The notes: generated by a model not told the origin, from the sequence alone. DNA of 64,000 bases from Streptomyces uncialis (GCF_001905345.1 NZ_LFBV01000001.1:321321-385320); one strand, 5' to 3'; numbered from the stretch's first letter, positions 33,411-43,183 are shown. Translations and numbers: made by a program.

Positions 33411-34835
33411 GTGAGGGACGGCGACGGACGCGGGGACGCTGACGGGGACGGCGACGCCCGCGTCCGTGGTGACGGCGACGCCCGCGTCCGTGGTGACGGC
33501 GACGGCCCCGGTGACGCAGACGGCGGCGGACACGTCAGCGGCAGCGGGGCCGGCGGCGGTGACCGCGCGGGCGGCGTCGAGGATCTGCTGCGGCTGCACG
33601 CGCCGCAGGTGCTGGGCGCGCTGGTGCGCCGGTACGGGCACTTCGGCCTGGCCGAGGACGCCGTCCAGGAGGCGCTGCTCGCGGCGGCCGGTCAGTGGCC
33701 GGCCGACGGGGTGCCCGCGAACCCCCGGGGGTGGCTGATCAAGGTGGCGTCCCGGCGGCTCACGGATCTGCTGCGGGCGGAGGAGTCCCGGCGCCGCCGG
33801 GAGGAGACGGCGGCGCGGCTCGTGCCCGCGCACGAGCGCACCGCGCCGTCGCCCGGCGAGTCCCGCGCGCCGAGCGGGGACGACACCCTGACCCTGCTGT
33901 TCCTGTGCTGCCGTCCCGAACTGAGCCCGGCGGCGCGGGTCGCGCTGACCCTGCGGGCGGTCGGCGGACTGACGACCGCCGAGATCGCCCGCGCCCATCT
34001 CGTACCGGAGGCGACGATCGCCCGCCGGGTGAGCCGCGCCAAGGAGAAGCTGCGGGGGACCCCGTTCCGGCGGCCGGACCCCGCCGAGCTGGCCGAACGG
34101 CTCGGGGCCGTCCTGAAGGTGCTGTACCTGATCTTCACCGAAGGGCACACGGCCACGTCCGGACAGCGGCTGCGCCGCGGGGACCTGGCGCGGGAGGCGA
34201 TCCGGCTCACCCGCGTCCTGCGGGCGCTGCTGCCGGACGACGGCCGGGTCACGGGACTGCTCGCGCTGATGCTGCTGACCGACGCCCGCGCCGCGGCCCG
34301 TACCGGTCCGCACGGCGAACTCGTGCCGCTGGACGAGCAGGACCGCGCCCTGTGGGACCGTGCCGCCCTCGCCGAGGGCACCGCCCTGGTCGAGGAGTCG
34401 CTGCGCCGCCCGCCCGTCGGCGTCTACCAGGTGCAGGCGGCCGTGGCCGCGCTGCACGGTGAGGCCGCGTCGGCGCGGGACACGGACTGGCCGCAGATCC
34501 TGGCCCTGTACGACGTGCTGGTGGCCCTCGGCCCGGACCCGATGGCGGCGCTCGGGCGGGCGGTGGCGCTGTCGATGGTGCGGGGCGCGCGGGCGGGCCT
34601 CATCGAACTGGACCGGCTGGAGGAGGCGACACCTTCGCCGGGCCCCTTCGCGGGCAACCACCGGCTGTACGCCGTACGGGCCCATCTGCTGGAACGCGCC
34701 GGGGACCCGGTGGCCGCGCGGGCGGCGTACCAGGAGGCCGCCCGGCGCACCCTCAGCGAACCGGAGGCCCGCTATCTGTCGCGTCGCGCGGCCCGCCTGG
34801 CCCCCGACCGCCCGGCCCCCCGCCCCGCCGACTGA
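33411..34835 (+). CDS. ECF42-type RNA polymerase sigma factor with C-terminal TPR-like extension
   Basis: A 474-residue sigma factor. Region 2 is seen in LRLHAPQVLGALVRRYGHFG, with LAEDAVQEALLAA and NPRGWLIKVASRRLTDLLR; region 4 follows in LTTAEIARAHLVPEATIARRV. After residue ~230 a long helical TPR-like extension follows, the hallmark of ECF42, which needs this part rather than an anti-sigma factor. The first ~50 residues are an odd Asp/Gly-rich start with a tandem DGDARVRG repeat. The start GTG 33411 has GGGAGCGAG upstream, but a later start is possible. Forms a unit with the DGPF gene. Confidence 0.88.
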   Translation: MRDGDGRGDADGDGDARVRGDGDARVRGDGDGPGDADGGGHVSGSGAGGGDRAGGVEDLLRLHAPQVLGALVRRYGHFGLAEDAVQEALLAAAGQWPADGVPANPRGWLIKVASRRLTDLLRAEESRRRREETAARLVPAHERTAPSPGESRAPSGDDTLTLLFLCCRPELSPAARVALTLRAVGGLTTAEIARAHLVPEATIARRVSRAKEKLRGTPFRRPDPAELAERLGAVLKVLYLIFTEGHTATSGQRLRRGDLAREAIRLTRVLRALLPDDGRVTGLLALMLLTDARAAARTGPHGELVPLDEQDRALWDRAALAEGTALVEESLRRPPVGVYQVQAAVAALHGEAASARDTDWPQILALYDVLVALGPDPMAALGRAVALSMVRGARAGLIELDRLEEATPSPGPFAGNHRLYAVRAHLLERAGDPVAARAAYQEAARRTLSEPEARYLSRRAARLAPDRPAPRPAD

Positions 34836-34944
34836 CCGGAGTACCCGGCCCGGGTGACCTGGCCCGCGAGGACCGGCGCGGCCTGGCCCGCGAGGACCGG
34901 CGCGGACCCGCGGGATCCCACGAAGCCCCGGCGCGCCCCGGGCG

Positions 34945-35793
34945 CTACTTCCGGTTGTACATCCGCATCGTCAGCGTCCCGAAGACGACGACGAGAGCTG
35001 CGGACCAGCCCACCGCCCAGCCCAGTTCGGCGGCGGGGAAGTGTCCGGCCATCAGTTCCCGGACGGCCGTCGCGACATGGGTGATCGGGTTGTGGTTGAC
35101 GAACGCCTGGAGCCAGCCGGGCATGGTCTCCGGCTTGACGAAGATGTCACTGAGGAACGTCAGCGGGAAGATCACCATCATGCTGACGCCCATGACGGAC
35201 TTCTCGGTACGCAGCAGCAGCCCGAACATCGTCCACACCCACGACACCGCGAACGAGAAGACGACCAGCAGCGCGACTCCCGCGAGCACGCCGAGGAGCC
35301 CGCCGTCCGGGCGGAAGCCCATGATCAGGCCGACGCTGATCATCACGATGGAGGCGATCACATAGCGGACCATGTCGCCGAGGAGGTACCCGACCATCGC
35401 GGCGGGCCGCCACACGGGCAGGGTCCGGAAGCGGTCGAAGACCCCTTTGTCGATGTCCGTGTTGATCGCGACACCCGTGTACATGGTGATCATGACGATG
35501 GACATCACCAGCATGCCGGGCAGCAGGTACTGGATGTACTCCTGGGGCGACCCGGCGAGGGCCCCGCCGAAGAGGTACGTGTACATCAGGATCAGCATGA
35601 CCGGGAACGCGGTCACGTCGAAGAGCTGTTCCGGCACATGCTTGATCTTCAGCATGGCCCGCCAGCCGAAGGTGAGGGACGCGGAGAGCGGTCCGGGCCG
35701 AGGCGGCCGGTCCTTCGCGATGAGCAGATCCGCGAGGGAGTCGGTCCGGACGGGGGCGAGTTCCTGGGCGTCCGTGGTGGTCACGGTACTCAT
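34945..35793 (-). CDS. ABC-2 type exporter permease (DrrB-like)
   Basis: A 282-residue membrane permease with six predicted TM helices: [73 protein letters not shown], then [17 protein letters not shown] and a last helix near the C-terminus. It matches the daunorubicin-resistance DrrB branch. It partners the ATPase gene upstream, overlapping it by 4 bp (ATGA). Likely exports a hydrophobic compound or confers antibiotic resistance. Confidence 0.9.
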   Translation of the reverse strand: MSTVTTTDAQELAPVRTDSLADLLIAKDRPPRPGPLSASLTFGWRAMLKIKHVPEQLFDVTAFPVMLILMYTYLFGGALAGSPQEYIQYLLPGMLVMSIVMITMYTGVAINTDIDKGVFDRFRTLPVWRPAAMVGYLLGDMVRYVIASIVMISVGLIMGFRPDGGLLGVLAGVALLVVFSFAVSWVWTMFGLLLRTEKSVMGVSMMVIFPLTFLSDIFVKPETMPGWLQAFVNHNPITHVATAVRELMAGHFPAAELGWAVGWSAALVVVFGTLTMRMYNRK

Positions 35794-36869
35794 GCCGCTG
35801 CCTCTTCCGTGTGCTCGTTCGTGGGCCGGTCGTTCGCGGGCCGGTCATGCGGGGGCCGCTCGTGCGCGGGGGTGACGGGGCGGTCGGTGAGGGCCAGGAA
35901 GACCTCGTCCAGGCTGGGCTGGCCGAGCGCGAAGTTGTCGACGGTGATCCCGGCGCGGGTCAGTTCGGCGAGCGCGCGGGACGCCTGGTCGGCGGCGTTG
36001 TGCCCGTCGGGCGCGGTGTCCTGCCCGATCCGGGCGCTGAGCGCGACGGGGTCGGGTTCGAGGACGACCCGCGCGTCGAGGACGCGGGCGAGCAGTTCCC
36101 GGGCCTCCTCGCGGCGGCCCGCGTCCCGCAGCCGGACATGCACGGAACCCGCGCCCACGGACGCCTTGAGATCGCCCTTGGTGCCCTCCGCGATCACCCG
36201 GCCGTGGTCGATGACGGCGATCCGGGACGCGAGCTGGTCGGCCTCGTCGAGGTACTGGGTGGTGAGCAGCACGGTGGTGCCCTGGGCGACGACCGCCCGG
36301 ATGATGTCCCAGACCTGGTTGCGGCTGCGCGGGTCGAGCCCGGTGGTGGGCTCGTCGAGGAAGAGCAGGTCAGGGGTGTTGAGGATGGAGGCGGCGATGT
36401 CGATACGGCGCCGCATGCCGCCGGAGTAGTTCTTGACCTGGCGTTCGGCGGCCTCCTCAAGTCCGAACGCGGTGAGCAGCTGCTCCGCCCGCCCGTACGA
36501 GGCCTTACGGCCGTGGCCGGTCAGCCGGGCGAGCAGCACCAGGTTCTCGGTGCCGGTGAGGTCCTCGTCGACGGAGGCGTACTGGCCGGTGAGGCTGACC
36601 CGGGTGCGTACGGCGTCGGCCTCGCGGACGACGTCGTGGCCGAAGACCCGGGCCCGGCCGCCGTCGGGCCGCAGCAGGGTCGCCAGCATCCTGACGGTGG
36701 TGGTCTTGCCCGCGCCGTTGGGCCCGAGGAGGCCGTAGACGGTGCCGACGGGGACGACGAGGTCGACGCCGTCCACCGCCCGGGTGCCGCCGAACGTCTT
36801 CACCAGGCCCTCGGTCTCGATGGCGGGCCCGGCCGTGGTGGCCGCCCGTCCGCTCTGTGCGCTGCTCAT
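35790..36869 (-). CDS. ABC exporter ATP-binding protein (DrrA-like)
   Basis: A 359-residue ATPase. Walker [11 protein letters not shown] near residue 50, Q-loop in [13 protein letters not shown], signature YSGGMRRRI, Walker [13 protein letters not shown], and a His-switch-like position filled in [14 protein letters not shown]. The DrrA-type C-terminal domain ends with the [18 protein letters not shown] element required for coupling to DrrB. ATG 36869 has GAGG nearby; ATG 36902 would add 11 residues. The C-terminus ends in a His/Arg/Asp/Pro-rich tail. First gene of a two-gene operon. Confidence 0.92.
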   Translation of the reverse strand: MSSAQSGRAATTAGPAIETEGLVKTFGGTRAVDGVDLVVPVGTVYGLLGPNGAGKTTTVRMLATLLRPDGGRARVFGHDVVREADAVRTRVSLTGQYASVDEDLTGTENLVLLARLTGHGRKASYGRAEQLLTAFGLEEAAERQVKNYSGGMRRRIDIAASILNTPDLLFLDEPTTGLDPRSRNQVWDIIRAVVAQGTTVLLTTQYLDEADQLASRIAVIDHGRVIAEGTKGDLKASVGAGSVHVRLRDAGRREEARELLARVLDARVVLEPDPVALSARIGQDTAPDGHNAADQASRALAELTRAGITVDNFALGQPSLDEVFLALTDRPVTPAHERPPHDRPANDRPTNEHTEEAAA

Positions 36870-37162
36870 GTCCGCCTCGCGCCTTTCGTCCGTTTCATCC
36901 ATGGTCCACGATCCGCGCCGGACGGTGCCGGGCGAACGCGTGGGAGTGCGGTCCGTGGAGTGGGGACCGGTGGCGGGGCCGGAACTCATCGGTCCTTGCC
37001 GAATGTGTGTGCGAATTTCTTGGCGGCGGTCCGGGACCCGGCAAAAGTTGCCCGCACGGCCCCCCGGGTGTGCTCTGGAGAGGTACGGGCGACGGCCGGA
37101 CCGCACGGCACACCCGGCACACCCGGCCCGCCCGGCAGCGCCCATGGAGAGGAAGTGGTCCC

Positions 37163-37588
37163 ATGACGCACACGGCCCCCGCAACGGGGACCCCGGCCCC
37201 GCGTCCCCGTACCCCCGCCGCGTCGTCCGCCGTCGACCCCATGGCGCCGGGCACCTGGCTGCCCGTCCTGCTGGGCGTCGTGTACGGCTTCTGGATCTCC
37301 GGGATCAGCCGGGACGCGAGCGGCTACCAGGTCACCGGCTGGAACATCTTCCTCGGCTTCGCCGCCGGTATCGCCGTCGCCGCGGTCGCCTTCGCACTGC
37401 ACCGGGTGGGACCGGCCCTGCGCTCCGGACCGCGCGCGATGTCCTGGGCCGTGTTCGCCGGGCTCGCCTTCGGCTTCTGCTACAGCCAGACCGGGCACTC
37501 CGTGCTGCGTTCCACGGGGATCTCCCTCGCGGTGGCCGCCGGTGTGTTCGCGGCGACCTACTACCACTACTACATCAACGAGGACTGA
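37163..37588 (+). CDS. Multi-TM membrane protein of unknown function
   Basis: A 141-residue protein. After a disordered Pro/Ala/Thr start (~25 residues) there are four hydrophobic segments: [46 protein letters not shown] and [18 protein letters not shown]. No domain is recognised. GAGAGGAAG precedes ATG 37163. It lies 32 bp upstream of the SpoIIE-type phosphatase on the same strand, so the two may be co-transcribed. Confidence 0.7.
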   Translation: MTHTAPATGTPAPRPRTPAASSAVDPMAPGTWLPVLLGVVYGFWISGISRDASGYQVTGWNIFLGFAAGIAVAAVAFALHRVGPALRSGPRAMSWAVFAGLAFGFCYSQTGHSVLRSTGISLAVAAGVFAATYYHYYINED

Positions 37589-37620
37589 GCCCCCGTCCCG
37601 CTACGGACACCCGGCGCCCT

Positions 37621-38988
37621 ATGCGTATCCGCAGCTCCCACCCCGCCCCGCCGGACTCCCGCGCCCGCCCGCCGCGACCCGGCGGCGGCCGGGTGCGCCG
37701 GCGCGACGGGGGCCCGCGTACCCGCGCCGGGGTGCCCCTCGGCTCCTTCCCCGTGCCGGGCGGTCAGGAGCCCGCCGCCACGTCCTCCCTGCGGATACGG
37801 GGGTACAGCGTGGCGTGGCTGCCGCCGCTGGTCCTGCTGGTCGCCCTCGTGCTGTTCGACTGGAACACCGGGGGCGAGTTCCGGGTGGCCTCCTGGATCG
37901 TGATGGTCCCGGGGATCGCGGCGGCGCTGTGCGGGGTGTGGGGGACGGCGGCCTTCGCGGTGATCTCGCTGGCGGCGTACACCCTGGTGGACAACGCCTG
38001 GCCGCACGAGTTCCAGACCGGGCTGCCCGACTTCATCCTCGTCGGCATCGGCGGTGCGCTCGCCACGGGTGCCAGCTGGGTACGGCTGCGCAACGAACGG
38101 CGGGCCCTGCACATGCGGGACGTGGCCGACACCACCCGGCTCACCGTGCTGCGCCCGCTGCCGCCCCGCTGGGGCGGACTCGACCATGCGGCCGTGTACC
38201 TCGCGGCGGACAGCGTCGCCAAGGTCGGCGGCGACTTCTACGACATCCAGCCCAGCCGGCACGGCACCCGGGTCCTGCTCGGGGACGTCCAGGGCAAGGG
38301 CCTCGGCGCGGTCGACGGGGCTGCGGTGCTGCTCGGCTCGTTCCGGGAGTCCGGGTACCACGAGCCACGGCTGTCGACCGTCGCGGAGCGGCTGGAGACC
38401 CGGATGCGGCGGCACCGCTACTACTGTCTGCGGGTCGGCCGCGACGACGGCGACCGGTTCGCCACCGCGGTCCTGCTCGGGTTCCCGCCGTCCGAGCGGC
38501 CCGGGTCCCGGCTGGAGATCGTCAACTTCGGCCATCAGCCGCCGCTGTTCGTCAGCCCCGCCGGGGTCCGCGAACTCGTCCCCGGCGACGGGCTGCCGCT
38601 CGGCCTCGGGGACCTCTCCGACAGCCCGGCACTCGTCCAGCGGGTGGCCGTCCGCCCCGACGAGACGGTGCTCCTGGTCACCGACGGGGTGACCGAGGCC
38701 CGCGACGCGCACGGCGTCTTCTTCCCGCTGTTCCAGGCGGTCACCGGGATGGTGGCGGCCGACCCGGAGAACGCCCGGCCGGAACGGCTGGTGACCCTCG
38801 TCCGGGACGCGACCCTCGCCCACTGCAACGGACACCTCGGCGACGACACGACGATCTTCGCGGTGCGGGGTACGGGGACGGAGGCGGGGGCGGGGTTCTG
38901 GGACGAGGAGGAACCGGGCGGCCCCCCGTGGGAGACCGCACAGCGGCCACCCCGCCGCCGCCGGGTACGCCGGAGAAAGGCCCCGTGA
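37621..38988 (+). CDS. Membrane PP2C-type Ser/Thr phosphatase (SpoIIE domain)
   Basis: A 455-residue protein. A basic, Pro/Arg-rich cytosolic start of ~55 residues leads into three or four TM helices (~60-165). A SpoIIE/PP2C-like phosphatase domain follows: KVGGDFYDIQ, LLGDVQGKGLGA, NFGHQPPLFV, LLVTDGVTEARD and HLGDDTTIF, so the metal-coordinating Asp residues are all present. Such phosphatases in Streptomyces act on anti-anti-sigma factors and control partner switching. ATG 37621 is assigned because the upstream frame lies in intergenic sequence; a later start is possible. Confidence 0.85.
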   Translation: MRIRSSHPAPPDSRARPPRPGGGRVRRRDGGPRTRAGVPLGSFPVPGGQEPAATSSLRIRGYSVAWLPPLVLLVALVLFDWNTGGEFRVASWIVMVPGIAAALCGVWGTAAFAVISLAAYTLVDNAWPHEFQTGLPDFILVGIGGALATGASWVRLRNERRALHMRDVADTTRLTVLRPLPPRWGGLDHAAVYLAADSVAKVGGDFYDIQPSRHGTRVLLGDVQGKGLGAVDGAAVLLGSFRESGYHEPRLSTVAERLETRMRRHRYYCLRVGRDDGDRFATAVLLGFPPSERPGSRLEIVNFGHQPPLFVSPAGVRELVPGDGLPLGLGDLSDSPALVQRVAVRPDETVLLVTDGVTEARDAHGVFFPLFQAVTGMVAADPENARPERLVTLVRDATLAHCNGHLGDDTTIFAVRGTGTEAGAGFWDEEEPGGPPWETAQRPPRRRRVRRRKAP

Positions 38989-38989
38989 C

Positions 38990-39390
38990 CCCGAAGGCAC
39001 GCGGGGAAACGACCCGCACGGCCGTGAATACGTGCACCCGAGGCGACCCCGAAGGGGCGCGGGCAACCGCGCACCCCCGGACTACCCGCACAGCCGTGGG
39101 GACGTGCACCTGAGGCGACCCCGAAGGGGCGCGGGGAACTGCGCAAAAGACGAGGGCCGCCCCGCACCCGACGGACAACCGGCTGGGGCAGCATCCAGGG
39201 GCGCGGCCGACCCGCACGGCCGTGAATACGTGCACCTGAGGCGACCCCGAAGGGGCGCGGGGAACTGCGCAGAAGGCGAGGGCCGCCCCGCACCCGACGG
39301 ACAACCGGCTGGGGCAGCATCCAGGGGCGCGGGGAACTGCGCACCCACGGACCACCCGCACAGCCGTGAATACGTGCACCCGGACAAACC
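38990..39390 (-). repeat. Dispersed intergenic repeat cluster F
   Basis: Minus-oriented core copies GGGGCGCGGGGAACTGCGC (near 39126, 39256 and 39330; degenerate copies near 39055 and 39205) alternate with a module containing GAGGGCCGCCCCGCACCCGACG and GACAACCGGCTGGGGCAGC, repeated twice. Long open frames across it are artefacts of high GC. No gene is supported in 38989-39589. Confidence 0.85.
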
Positions 39391-39589
39391 CCAGTGCCGT
39401 GCCGCAAGGCACCACGCACCCGCACGGACAAGGGACGACGGACAACGGACGACGAAAACCGACACCCCCGCGGAAGCGATTAGCACGAGCCGCACGCCCC
39501 CGCGTGCCAGATGCGTCCATCGGGGCCCGGAACCCCCCGAACGACGCACCCCACTCGCGCCCACCCGTCCGGAGGACTTCCGTGGAACC

Positions 39590-40717
39590 GTGCCCCGAAC
39601 AACAGCCCGCGGCGCCCTCGCCGCCACGCTGACCGCCACGGCCTGCGCCCTGCTGCCCCTCGGCGCGCTGGCGACCTGGGCACGCCTCGAAATAGGCGAC
39701 CCCGACGCGTACACCGCGGCGATGGCCCCCCTGGCCACCGAACCGGGCGTCCGGGACGCCTTCGCGGACGCCGTCACCGCGGGCATCATGCGCGAGGTCG
39801 ACCGGGGCCCCCTCCAGGAGCGGACGGTCCGGCTGTTCGTCCGGGACGCCGTCGGCTCGTTCACCGGCACCGACGCGTACCGCGCCGGCTGGGACGCCGC
39901 GAACCGCGCGGCGCACGACGTCGTGATGCGCGCGGTCCGCGAACAGCACGGCGAGAGCGTCACCATCGACCTCGCTCCCGTGACCGAACGGGTCAAGGAG
40001 CGACTCGTCCACGACGGGGTCCCGTTCGCCGGGCGCATCCCGGTCGAGCCCACGGTCGTCACCGTGCTCCGGGGCGAGGAACCGGAGCGCCTGCGGAAGG
40101 GGTTCCACATGCTCGAATTCGCGGGGGTCTGGCTGCCCGCCGTGTCCGTGCTGCTCGCCCTCGGCGGCATCCTGCTCGCGACGGTCCGCCGCCGCGCCGT
40201 CACCGCGACCGCCCTCGGCGCGGCGGCGAGCGCGGCGGTGCTCGCCGCCGGGATCGCCGTCTGCCGGGAGGTGACCCTCGCGGACCTGCCGCCGCATGTG
40301 TCCCGCGCGGCGGCGGGCGCCGTGTTCGACGCGCTCACCGGCTCACTGCGCACCGCCGCGTGGGTGATCCTCACGGCCGGGGTCGTCGTGGCGCTCACCG
40401 CCTGGGCCGCGGGCCGCTTCGAGGGCGTACGGGGCGCCCGGACCGCCACCGGGGGACAGGCCCCCGCCCAGGCCCCCACCCAGGCCCCCACCCAGGGCAC
40501 CGCACCGGACCCCGCGCACCACCCCGTCAGCCATCCCGAAACCCACGCCGTCCCCCACCCCGACGCCATCGCCATCGGCACCCCGATGCCCTTGCCGTGG
40601 CCCGCTGACCTGCCGGAACCCGCCGTCGACTCCGACGGCCGCGCGCACCGGGAGCCCGCGGGGGCAACCGTCACCGACGTCCCGCCGTCCTTGAGGGAGG
40701 ATTCAGGCGGTACGTAA
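39590..40717 (+). CDS. Membrane protein with large extracytoplasmic loop, unknown function
   Basis: A 375-residue protein. TM1 is near the N-terminus (LAATLTATACALLPLGALAT), followed by a ~140-residue extracytoplasmic domain rich in charged residues, then three more helices ([54 protein letters not shown]) and a Pro/His/Ala-rich cytosolic tail with APTQAPTQ. No catalytic motif is recognised. GTG 39590 is the best start, with GGAGGA 13 nt upstream, farther than normal, so the exact start is uncertain. Confidence 0.65.
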   Translation: MPRTTARGALAATLTATACALLPLGALATWARLEIGDPDAYTAAMAPLATEPGVRDAFADAVTAGIMREVDRGPLQERTVRLFVRDAVGSFTGTDAYRAGWDAANRAAHDVVMRAVREQHGESVTIDLAPVTERVKERLVHDGVPFAGRIPVEPTVVTVLRGEEPERLRKGFHMLEFAGVWLPAVSVLLALGGILLATVRRRAVTATALGAAASAAVLAAGIAVCREVTLADLPPHVSRAAAGAVFDALTGSLRTAAWVILTAGVVVALTAWAAGRFEGVRGARTATGGQAPAQAPTQAPTQGTAPDPAHHPVSHPETHAVPHPDAIAIGTPMPLPWPADLPEPAVDSDGRAHREPAGATVTDVPPSLREDSGGT

Positions 40718-40790
40718 CCTGCCCGGGAGGCGCGCACGGGGCGCACAGGACCCGCGGCGCGCCGCACACGCGGGAAAGGCGAAGGTGGAC

Positions 40791-41816
40791 ATGGCCACGG
40801 CCACACGGAGCGACGGGAGCACCTTCCCCGGGCTCCCGCCGTACGAAGGGCGCCGTCGGGCAGGCGCCGGGGCCTGGTTCGCGGGGCTGCTGCTCCTCGG
40901 TGTCAGCGTCGTGATGGGCTGCCGGATCGCGGACGTGGACGGGGTCACCCCCGTACCGCAGCTCCTCGCGTTCCTGCCCTGGCTGCTCGCGCCGACCGCG
41001 CTCGCCCTACTGCTCGCGGCGCTCGCGCGCTGGCGCACCGGACTGGTGTGGGGCGTCCTCGCACTCGGCGCGGTCGCCTGGTACACCGAGCCGTACGGCA
41101 AGGTCTCCGACCCGGCGGGCCAGGCGCTCGCCCGGCTCAGGGTCATGACGTCCAACGTCGAGTACGGCGGCGCGACGGACGCCCTGATCAAGGCGGCCGG
41201 CCGGGAACGCCCCGACCTCCTCTTCGTCCAGGAGTGCGACCCGGGCTGCCTCGCGGCACTGCGCGGAAAGCTCGGCGGCGACTACCCGCACAGCTCGGCC
41301 GTCGAGGAGTACGGCGCCGCGGGCTCCGCGATCCTCAGCCGCACCCCGCTGCGCCGCACCGGCGGCATCCCCGGCAGCACCCTCGGCATGCCCGGCGCGG
41401 TGGCCGAGGTCAAGGGCCGTCCGGTCCGGCTCCAGCTCGCCCACCCCATGCCCCCGCTGCCCGGTGAACTCGGCACCTGGCGGCGCGAACTCGACGCGCT
41501 GCACGACTTCGCCGCCGCCGGGGACGGTCCCACGATCGTTGCGGGCGACTTCAACGCCACCCAGGACCACGCCGCGTTCCGCCGCCTCCTCGACACCGGG
41601 CTGCGCGACGGCGCCCGGATCGCGGACGCCTCCCGCACCGCGACCTGGCCCGCGTCGACCGCCCGGCTCATCGGCGCGCAGATCGACCACGTCCTGGTGT
41701 CGGAGGAGTTCGCCGCGAGCGGCGCCCGCTTCCTGGACCTGGGCGACACCGACCACCGCACGGTCGTCGTCGACCTCACCCTGCACGAGACCCCGGGGGC
41801 GGCGCGGGCGGAGTAG
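40791..41816 (+). CDS. Membrane-anchored endonuclease/exonuclease/phosphatase-family protein
   Basis: A 341-residue protein. Three N-terminal TM helices (~25-105) precede an EEP domain. Catalytic signatures are VMTSNVEYGG with Asn, LLFVQECD with the metal-binding Glu, AHPMPP, IVAGDFNATQDH with Asp and Asn, and the C-terminal LGDTDHRTVVVDL with the Asp-His pair. The EEP fold hydrolyses phosphodiesters or phosphates; substrate is unknown. ATG 40791 is preferred with GAAGGTGG upstream; GTG 40785 is in frame. Confidence 0.85.
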   Translation: MATATRSDGSTFPGLPPYEGRRRAGAGAWFAGLLLLGVSVVMGCRIADVDGVTPVPQLLAFLPWLLAPTALALLLAALARWRTGLVWGVLALGAVAWYTEPYGKVSDPAGQALARLRVMTSNVEYGGATDALIKAAGRERPDLLFVQECDPGCLAALRGKLGGDYPHSSAVEEYGAAGSAILSRTPLRRTGGIPGSTLGMPGAVAEVKGRPVRLQLAHPMPPLPGELGTWRRELDALHDFAAAGDGPTIVAGDFNATQDHAAFRRLLDTGLRDGARIADASRTATWPASTARLIGAQIDHVLVSEEFAASGARFLDLGDTDHRTVVVDLTLHETPGAARAE

Positions 41817-41837
41817 GGCCGACCGGCCGCGTGCCGG

Positions 41838-41935
41838 CCACCCGGGAACGGCCACCCGGGAACGGCCACCCGGGAACGGCCGTACGAGAGCAGTCGTACG
41901 AGAGCAGTCGTAGGCGAACAGCCGTACGGCGTAAA
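41838..41935. repeat. 14-bp tandem repeat array between the EEP and oxidoreductase genes
   Basis: Three exact 14-bp units CCACCCGGGAACGG (41838-41879) continue in the same 14-bp register as two exact units of GTACGAGAGCAGTC plus degenerate ones. The array lies between the EEP stop and the oxidoreductase start and could affect mRNA structure or simply be a slippage product. Confidence 0.8.
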
Positions 41936-41976
41936 GGAGTTGCGGTCGCCCCCCGCACCCGTGTGACGCTGCCCGT

Positions 41977-43068
41977 ATGGGTATGCGCACAGGGATCGTC
42001 GGGCTCGGGATGATGGGGCTCCACCTGGCGGACCGGTGCCGCCGGGTGGGCATGGACGTGGTCGCCGTCTGCGACCGGGACGAGGCACGGCAGGCCGCCG
42101 CCCGGGAAACGCTGCCGGACGCGCTGAGCACCGCCCGCTGGGAGGACCTGCTGGACCTCGGCCTGGACGCGGTGGTCCTGGCCAACGACTTCTACGCGCA
42201 CGCGCCGCTCGCCGTCACCTTCCTGGAGCACGGCGTCCACGTCCTGTCGGAGTCTGCGGCGTGCGCGGACGAGGCGGAGGGGCGGCGGCTGATCGCGGCG
42301 GCGGAACGCTCCACGGCCACCTACTCGTTCGCCGAGAACTACGTCCTGCACCCGCATGTCCGGCTGATCCGCGCGGCCGTCGACGCCGGTGAGGTGGGCC
42401 GGATCTCGCTGATCGAGGCGGACTACCTGCACGGCATGGCGCCGGACGCGGTCGACGCGCTGATCGGCGACCCGGACCACTGGCGGGGCCGTCTCGCACC
42501 GACCGCGTACTGCACGCACACCCTCTCCCCCGTCCTCGCGCTCACCGGCGCGTGGCCCGTCGAGGTCTCCGCGTTCACCGTGGACGAGGCCGACCCCCGC
42601 GCGGCGGTCGTCATGACCGTACGGCTGTCCAGCGGCGCCCTCGCCGTCACCCGGCACGGCTTCCTCCAGGGCGAACCGGACAGCCACTGGAGCTGGGTGG
42701 GCGTCCGGGGCACCCGCGGGCTCGCGGAGTCGGTGCGCGCGCCGGGCGCACGCGCGTGGTCGGTACGGGTCCGGGGCGAGAGCTGGACCGCGCCCCCCGG
42801 CGCCGCCGCGACGGTACGCGACGAGGAACGCGTACCGCCGCCGCTGACCCTCGGCGGACGGACCGTGGAACGCGCGGCGGAGGGCACGGCGCTGCTGCTC
42901 ACGGCGTTCCGGGCGACCGTGGAGGACGGCGCGCCCCCGCTGATCCCGGTGCGGCAGGCGGTGGCGGCGTCCCTGGTGGGCGTCGCGGGCGCGCGGTCCC
43001 TCGCCGGGGGGTCGGTCCCGGTGGCGGTACCGGATGTGGCGCCTGCGGGGCCGTCGGCCGGGGAGTAG
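41977..43068 (+). CDS. Gfo/Idh/MocA-family NAD(P)-dependent oxidoreductase
   Basis: A 363-residue two-domain dehydrogenase. The Rossmann fold has GIVGLGMMGLHLADRC and AVCDRDEARQ, followed by LANDFYAHAPLAV and HVLSESAACADE at the EKP-equivalent position, where SES replaces the typical EKP. The C-terminal alpha/beta domain has the conserved HGFLQGE region. Members oxidise or reduce sugars and related polyols; the missing EKP lysine makes the catalytic role uncertain. ATG 41977 is used; ATG 41983 is possible. Confidence 0.82.
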   Translation: MGMRTGIVGLGMMGLHLADRCRRVGMDVVAVCDRDEARQAAARETLPDALSTARWEDLLDLGLDAVVLANDFYAHAPLAVTFLEHGVHVLSESAACADEAEGRRLIAAAERSTATYSFAENYVLHPHVRLIRAAVDAGEVGRISLIEADYLHGMAPDAVDALIGDPDHWRGRLAPTAYCTHTLSPVLALTGAWPVEVSAFTVDEADPRAAVVMTVRLSSGALAVTRHGFLQGEPDSHWSWVGVRGTRGLAESVRAPGARAWSVRVRGESWTAPPGAAATVRDEERVPPPLTLGGRTVERAAEGTALLLTAFRATVEDGAPPLIPVRQAVAASLVGVAGARSLAGGSVPVAVPDVAPAGPSAGE

Positions 43069-43174
43069 GGCGGTACGTAGGGCGCGGGGCGGTCACGGGG
43101 TACGGGGGCGCTGGTCACGGGGGGCGGGGCGGTTACGGGGGCGGGGGCGCGGCCAGGCCGGACGCGCGGGCAGG

Positions 43175-43183
43175 TTGCCCACA
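43175..43183 (+). promoter_or_regulatory. DnaA-box-like nonamer (TTGCCCACA)
   Basis: One mismatch from TTGTCCACA, the form preferred in Streptomyces, same orientation as a second box 61 bp downstream. Two boxes alone are weak evidence. Confidence 0.25.

Noticed and set aside
38989..39589. Open frame reading from the repeat cluster into the membrane protein gene at 39590
   Set aside because: The upstream part is made of repeat modules; a start at 39590 leaves a normal N-terminal membrane helix.
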